From: an uncultured Pseudomonadota bacterium
GTDB lineage: Bacteria > Pseudomonadota > Gammaproteobacteria > Methylococcales > Methylomonadaceae
Reading direction: 5' to 3'
NCBI GenBank assembly: GCA_903904275.1
Contig: CAIVBX010000186.1
Coordinates: forward strand, 1 to 8,418
DNA: 8,418 nucleotides
Part shown: positions 5,931-8,418 of the stretch, piece by piece
Numbering within the stretch: the first letter of the stretch is position 1
How the letters are laid out: each line of letters begins with the position of its first letter
Translations under genes and position numbers: made by a program
Notes under the pieces: model-generated
The model's input: the letters and a program-made list of their open reading frames with translations, nothing else
What the model was told of the DNA's origin: nothing
Database searches by the model: none

Positions 5931-6332
5931 TTATTCTCGATAGCTTGCACTCGCACTTGCAGTTTCCCACAACACAACTTCATTAACGTGAAAACCGCTG
6001 GCTTGTAAATGTTTAAAAAGCATTTTACTCAACACTTCGGCGGTTGGATGTTCGTCTAACACCATAAAACGCTCATTATTTTGAATTAACGCAGGAATAA
6101 TCGGGTCATCTTTATGCAATAAAAAATTGTGGTCCAAATGCGTATTCACATAATTTTCCACGCACTCTTTCACTTCAGAAAAATCGCAAACCATACTTTG
6201 GTCATTTAAATTTTCATGCGAAATCGAAATCACGGCTTTGACGCTATGCCCATGTAAATGACGGCATTTCCCACCATGATTCATTAACCGATGACCATAA
6301 CAAAAATAAACGTCTTTCGTGATAGTGAACAT
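5931..6332 (-). CDS. 6-carboxytetrahydropterin synthase/PTPS family protein (QueD-like)
   Basis: A 133-residue protein of the 6-pyruvoyl-tetrahydropterin synthase family. The zinc histidines are visible in YGHRL (H14) and HLHGHS (H27, H29). The candidate catalytic Cys is C23 in GGKCRH. Also present are VCDFSEVK (DF 50-51), HLDHNFLL (D67, H68), PTAEVL (96-101) and ETASASASY (E123). Cys rather than Glu at position 23 favours a QueD-type enzyme (7,8-dihydroneopterin triphosphate to 6-carboxytetrahydropterin, queuosine pathway) over the Glu-type folate bypass enzymes. The FCYGHRL start, instead of the usual F-x-AAH, marks a distinct subfamily, so the substrate is not certain. It starts 2 bases after the PilZ gene, with AAAGG inside the end of that gene, so the two form a minus-strand operon. 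No other queuosine genes are in view. Confidence 0.88.
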   Translation of the reverse strand: MFTITKDVYFCYGHRLMNHGGKCRHLHGHSVKAVISISHENLNDQSMVCDFSEVKECVENYVNTHLDHNFLLHKDDPIIPALIQNNERFMVLDEHPTAEVLSKMLFKHLQASGFHVNEVVLWETASASASYRE

Positions 6333-6334
6333 TT

Positions 6335-6628
6335 TTAACCTTTAATTGTTTTGATAGTTGCGGCAATTTCATAATTACCTGTGGTTGTCGATGTCACTCT
6401 GACAACTTCTACAAATGCCGTCAAAGCAGGCGTAATTGCACTTTGGGGTGTAATTTTAATTTCAAGTGCTTCACCTTCATTAAAATTATGAGCCGAAATA
6501 AAAGAAACCCCTGAACCGCTTAATGAAATACATTTTGCGGAATAAAATTCATGAGAATTCACTAAGCGATAGTGTATTTCGCTGTCTAAATCGATACGCA
6601 TAAAAGCGCGTTTTTCATCATACTGCAT
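6335..6628 (-). CDS. PilZ domain protein
   Basis: A 97-residue protein made almost entirely of one PilZ domain, a cytoplasmic beta-barrel that binds cyclic di-GMP. The N-terminal RxxxR motif is R7-AFM-R11. The second motif, normally D/N-x-S-x-x-G, reads S35-LSGS-G40, so the Asp/Asn is replaced by Ser while S37 and G40 remain. The rest alternates strands, as expected of the family. AGGA lies 8 bases upstream of the ATG at 6628. It is first in a two-gene minus-strand unit with the QueD-like gene and diverges from trpS across 93 bases. The partner or process it controls cannot be told from here. Binding of c-di-GMP is likely but not assured, given the altered second motif. Confidence 0.85.
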   Translation of the reverse strand: MQYDEKRAFMRIDLDSEIHYRLVNSHEFYSAKCISLSGSGVSFISAHNFNEGEALEIKITPQSAITPALTAFVEVVRVTSTTTGNYEIAATIKTIKG

Positions 6629-6663
6629 TGGCTTTTTCCTGTTTTAAACGTGATTGTAAAAAA

Positions 6664-6690
6664 TTTTACTATAAAATGACGGTCTATAAT
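6664..6690 (+). promoter_or_regulatory. Candidate trpS promoter with a consensus -10
   Basis: A perfect TATAAT (6685-6690) lies 31 bases upstream of the trpS start in the short intergenic gap. The -35 is poor: TTTTAC at 6664-6669 with a 15-base spacer is the nearest candidate. GAGAA (6711-6715), 6 bases before the ATG at 6722, is the likely, weak, Shine-Dalgarno. No T-box-like or attenuator structure is seen. Confidence 0.4.
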
Positions 6691-6721
6691 TTTTTACCTT
6701 ATTTACTTTTGAGAATTTACG

Positions 6722-7735
6722 ATGAAAAAAGCGATTGTTTTAACGGGAATCACAACGACAGGCACGCCACATTTAGGGAATTATGTAGGCGCAATTCGCC
6801 CCGCCATTCAAGCTAGTCAAAACGCAAATGTTACGCCTTTTTATTTTTTAGCAGATTATCACGCCCTGATTAAATGCCAAGAACCTGCTCGTGTGCGTCA
6901 ATCCAGTTTAGAAATTGCCGCAACGTGGTTGGCGTTAGGTTTAGATACGGATAATGCCGTTTTTTATCGTCAATCGGATGTGCCAGAAATTTTAGAATTA
7001 ACCTGGCTTTTAACATGCGTTACATCGAAAGGTTTAATGAATCGTTCGCACGCTTACAAAGCCGCCGTTTCAGAAAATGAACAAACTGCCGAAAACGATG
7101 CAGATAAAGGCATCACAATGGGATTGTTTAGTTATCCAATTTTAATGGCAGCAGACATTTTGTTATTTAACGCCAATAAAGTGCCTGTTGGAAAAGACCA
7201 ATTGCAACATATTGAAATGGCGCGAGATATTGGCGCACGGTTTAATCATATTTATGGTGAACATTTTGCGTTGCCCGAAGCGGTTATTGATGAACAAGGT
7301 GCGATTTTATCAGGGCTAGATGGACGTAAAATGAGTAAAAGTTATAACAATACCATTCCGTTATTTGAACCTGAAAAGAAATTAAAAAAACTCATTAACA
7401 AAATAAAAACCAATTCACTTGAACCACATGAACCGAAAGATACCAACGACTGCACATTATTCAGTATGTACAAAGCGTTTGCGAATGCCGATGAAGTGGC
7501 AGAAATTGCAAAACGTTATCAAGAAGGCATCGGTTGGGGAGAAATGAAAGCCATTTTATTTGAAAAAGTAAATGCTGAAGTTTCACCTGCGCGGGAACGT
7601 TACGAAGAATTATTACAACAACCAAATCATATTGAAGAAAAATTACAACAAGGTGCTGCAAAAGCCCGTGCTATTAGCCAGCCGTTTATTGCTCAATTGC
7701 GCGAAGCAGTTGGAATTTTACGGTTTAGCGCGTGA
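6722..7735 (+). CDS. trpS: Tryptophanyl-tRNA synthetase
   Basis: Charges tRNA-Trp with tryptophan at the expense of ATP. A class I aminoacyl-tRNA synthetase of 337 residues, the normal bacterial length. The HIGH-type signature is TTTGTPHLGNYVGAI, with HLGN at 17-20. The KMSKS loop is GRKMSKSYNN, with KMSKS at 203-207. The segment YPILMAADILLF (138-149) followed by VPVGKDQLQHIE (154-165) is the tryptophan/ATP-binding region characteristic of TrpRS. The C-terminal helical part (about 220-337) matches the anticodon-recognition region. It has its own promoter-like sequence and diverges from the PilZ gene. An 86-base gap with no clear terminator separates it from the cNMP-binding genes. Nothing looks broken. 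Confidence 0.97.
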   Translation: MKKAIVLTGITTTGTPHLGNYVGAIRPAIQASQNANVTPFYFLADYHALIKCQEPARVRQSSLEIAATWLALGLDTDNAVFYRQSDVPEILELTWLLTCVTSKGLMNRSHAYKAAVSENEQTAENDADKGITMGLFSYPILMAADILLFNANKVPVGKDQLQHIEMARDIGARFNHIYGEHFALPEAVIDEQGAILSGLDGRKMSKSYNNTIPLFEPEKKLKKLINKIKTNSLEPHEPKDTNDCTLFSMYKAFANADEVAEIAKRYQEGIGWGEMKAILFEKVNAEVSPARERYEELLQQPNHIEEKLQQGAAKARAISQPFIAQLREAVGILRFSA

Positions 7736-7744
7736 AATATAAAT

Positions 7745-7803
7745 TTGCGACAATGACAAGGCAAGCACTAAAATTGCGCCATCGCGAAATTCACAATTAA
7801 AAT
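7745..7803 (+). promoter_or_regulatory. Two tandem promoter-like sequences before the cNMP-binding genes
   Basis: TTGCGA (7745-7750) with an 18-base spacer to TAAAAT (7769-7774), and TTGCGC (7774-7779) with an 18-base spacer to TAAAAT (7798-7803). The two units are spaced 29 bases apart and resemble each other. AGGA (7811-7814) then precedes the ATG at 7822 by 7 bases. Either could drive the tandem genes separately from trpS; this is pattern matching only. Confidence 0.3.
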
Positions 7804-7821
7804 TCTTTTTAGGAATTATTT

Positions 7822-8169
7822 ATGTTACCTATCAAAAAACTCAAAGCTGGCACGCAAATTTTTATCGAGGGAAGTTCAGATAAAACGATGTTTATCATTG
7901 TTGAAGGTCGCGTAAAACTTTACGCTACGCGCCACGGAAATGAAATTGAAGTTTTAGTGTTACAGGCACATGAATTTTTTGGTGAAATTGAAATGTTTCA
8001 CAATAAACCACGTTCTTTATCAGCAAAAGCGTTGACGGATGTACGACTTGTTTATATAAAAAATCGTATGCAGCTTGATCAATTTATCGGACAAACACCT
8101 GCATTTTCAGGAAAAATGGTGCGCCTGATGGGTGAACGTCTTGCCCGTGCGAATATCGCAGCTTTATAG
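7822..8169 (+). CDS. Stand-alone cyclic nucleotide-binding domain protein (copy 1)
   Basis: A 115-residue protein consisting of one CRP/PKA-type cyclic nucleotide-binding domain. The beta-barrel glycines are seen in FIIVEGRVKLY (24-34). The phosphate-binding cassette is FFGEIEM (52-58) with PRSLSA (63-68), keeping the Glu55 and Arg64 that in the family hold ribose and phosphate. A short helix (SGKMVRLMGERLARA) ends the protein. There is no DNA-binding helix-turn-helix, membrane segment or enzymatic domain, so it cannot be a CRP-like regulator by itself. It presumably acts by binding a partner. AGGA precedes the start at good spacing. A paralogue begins 11 bases after its stop. The ligand (cAMP, cGMP or none) is not determined. 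Confidence 0.88.
   Translation: MLPIKKLKAGTQIFIEGSSDKTMFIIVEGRVKLYATRHGNEIEVLVLQAHEFFGEIEMFHNKPRSLSAKALTDVRLVYIKNRMQLDQFIGQTPAFSGKMVRLMGERLARANIAAL
7975..7996 (+). repeat. 22-base identity shared by the two cNMP-binding genes (copy 1 of 2)
   Basis: Bases 7975-7996 are identical to 8367-8388. They encode the phosphate-binding cassette core (F-F-G-E-I-E-M) in the same frame in both genes. This is a trace of gene duplication plus strong constraint, not a mobile element. Confidence 0.8.
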
Positions 8170-8180
8170 GATTTTTCATT

Positions 8181-8418
8181 ATGTTACTCGTTAAACAAAA
8201 AGTTAAAACATTGCTTCCCACGATTAAAATTAAGGCAGACACCATTATTTTTGAAGAAGGGTGGGATGATTACAAGATGTTTTTTGTCGTTGAAGGTTCT
8301 GTCAAACTTTACAATGCCGATTCAAGTGGGGGTGAAACTGAAGTTGAGGTCATAAAAAAACATGCGTTTTTTGGTGAAATTGAAATGTATTGCCAACGTC
8401 CACGCACTACTTCGGCAA
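8181..8418 (+). CDS. Cyclic nucleotide-binding domain protein (copy 2, cut by window edge)
   Basis: The first 79 codons of a second cNMP-binding protein, open to the right edge. It aligns with the upstream gene from about residue 17: IIFEEG, MFFVVEGSVKLY (33-44), FFGEIEM (63-69) and PRTTSA (74-79). About half of some 65 aligned residues are identical, including the cassette Glu66 and Arg75. Its N-terminus is about 10 residues longer. The Shine-Dalgarno AGGA (8168-8171) overlaps the upstream TAG stop, so the two genes are very probably co-transcribed. The C-terminus is not visible, so an effector domain cannot be excluded for this copy. Confidence 0.85.
   Translation, partial: MLLVKQKVKTLLPTIKIKADTIIFEEGWDDYKMFFVVEGSVKLYNADSSGGETEVEVIKKHAFFGEIEMYCQRPRTTSA

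Noticed and set aside
6629..6721. T-box, trp attenuator or minus-strand PilZ promoter in the trpS-PilZ gap
   Set aside because: The gap is too short for a T-box, has no Trp-rich leader, and no good -35/-10 pair was found on the minus strand.

Overview
This is an AT-rich window (roughly 35-40% GC by eye) from a Gram-negative bacterium, most likely a gammaproteobacterium. Signs of this are a fused chorismate mutase/prephenate dehydratase, a MutT-ThiE-like fusion of a type seen in gammaproteobacteria, an outer-membrane DUF3570 protein with a DUF4266 lipoprotein, a bacteriohemerythrin and PilZ/FapA proteins. That mix would fit Thiotrichales (Beggiatoa-like) or Methylococcales. This placement is inference from gene content, not a phylogenetic result.

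Layout. (1) 1-1374, minus strand: an envelope redox cluster transcribed leftwards as tlpA-like thioredoxin, DUF4266 lipoprotein and DUF3570 beta-barrel protein; the last runs off the left edge. (2) 1375-1737: a divergent non-coding region with a perfect 16-bp inverted repeat and candidate promoters. (3) 1738-5924, plus strand: pheA, bacteriohemerythrin, fapA and a mutT/thiE-like fusion. They are packed with gaps of 10 and 6 bases and one 8-base overlap, so they are probably one operon. (4) 5931-6628, minus strand: PilZ protein followed by a QueD/PTPS-family protein, 2 bases apart, converging on the mutT-like gene. (5) 6722-7735, plus strand: trpS. (6) 7822-8418, plus strand: two tandem, paralogous, single-domain cyclic-nucleotide-binding proteins; the second is cut by the right edge.

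Most genes are housekeeping: phenylalanine synthesis, nucleotide-pool cleaning, pterin/queuosine-type chemistry and tRNA charging. Interspersed are small signalling domains: a diiron O2 sensor, FapA, PilZ and cNMP-binding domains.

The most interesting signals are these. The DUF3570 protein carries a D-x-x-S-G-A-S motif resembling an ApbE flavinylation site, with a degenerate second copy 20 residues on. Its partner lipoprotein ends in a poly-Gly Cys-Gly-Cys-Asn tail. The bacteriohemerythrin has a one-base His-to-Asn change at an iron ligand. Inside fapA, Shine-Dalgarno-like motifs, an A8 run and an inverted repeat are arranged like a programmed -1 frameshift site with an immediate stop. None of these is proven by sequence alone.
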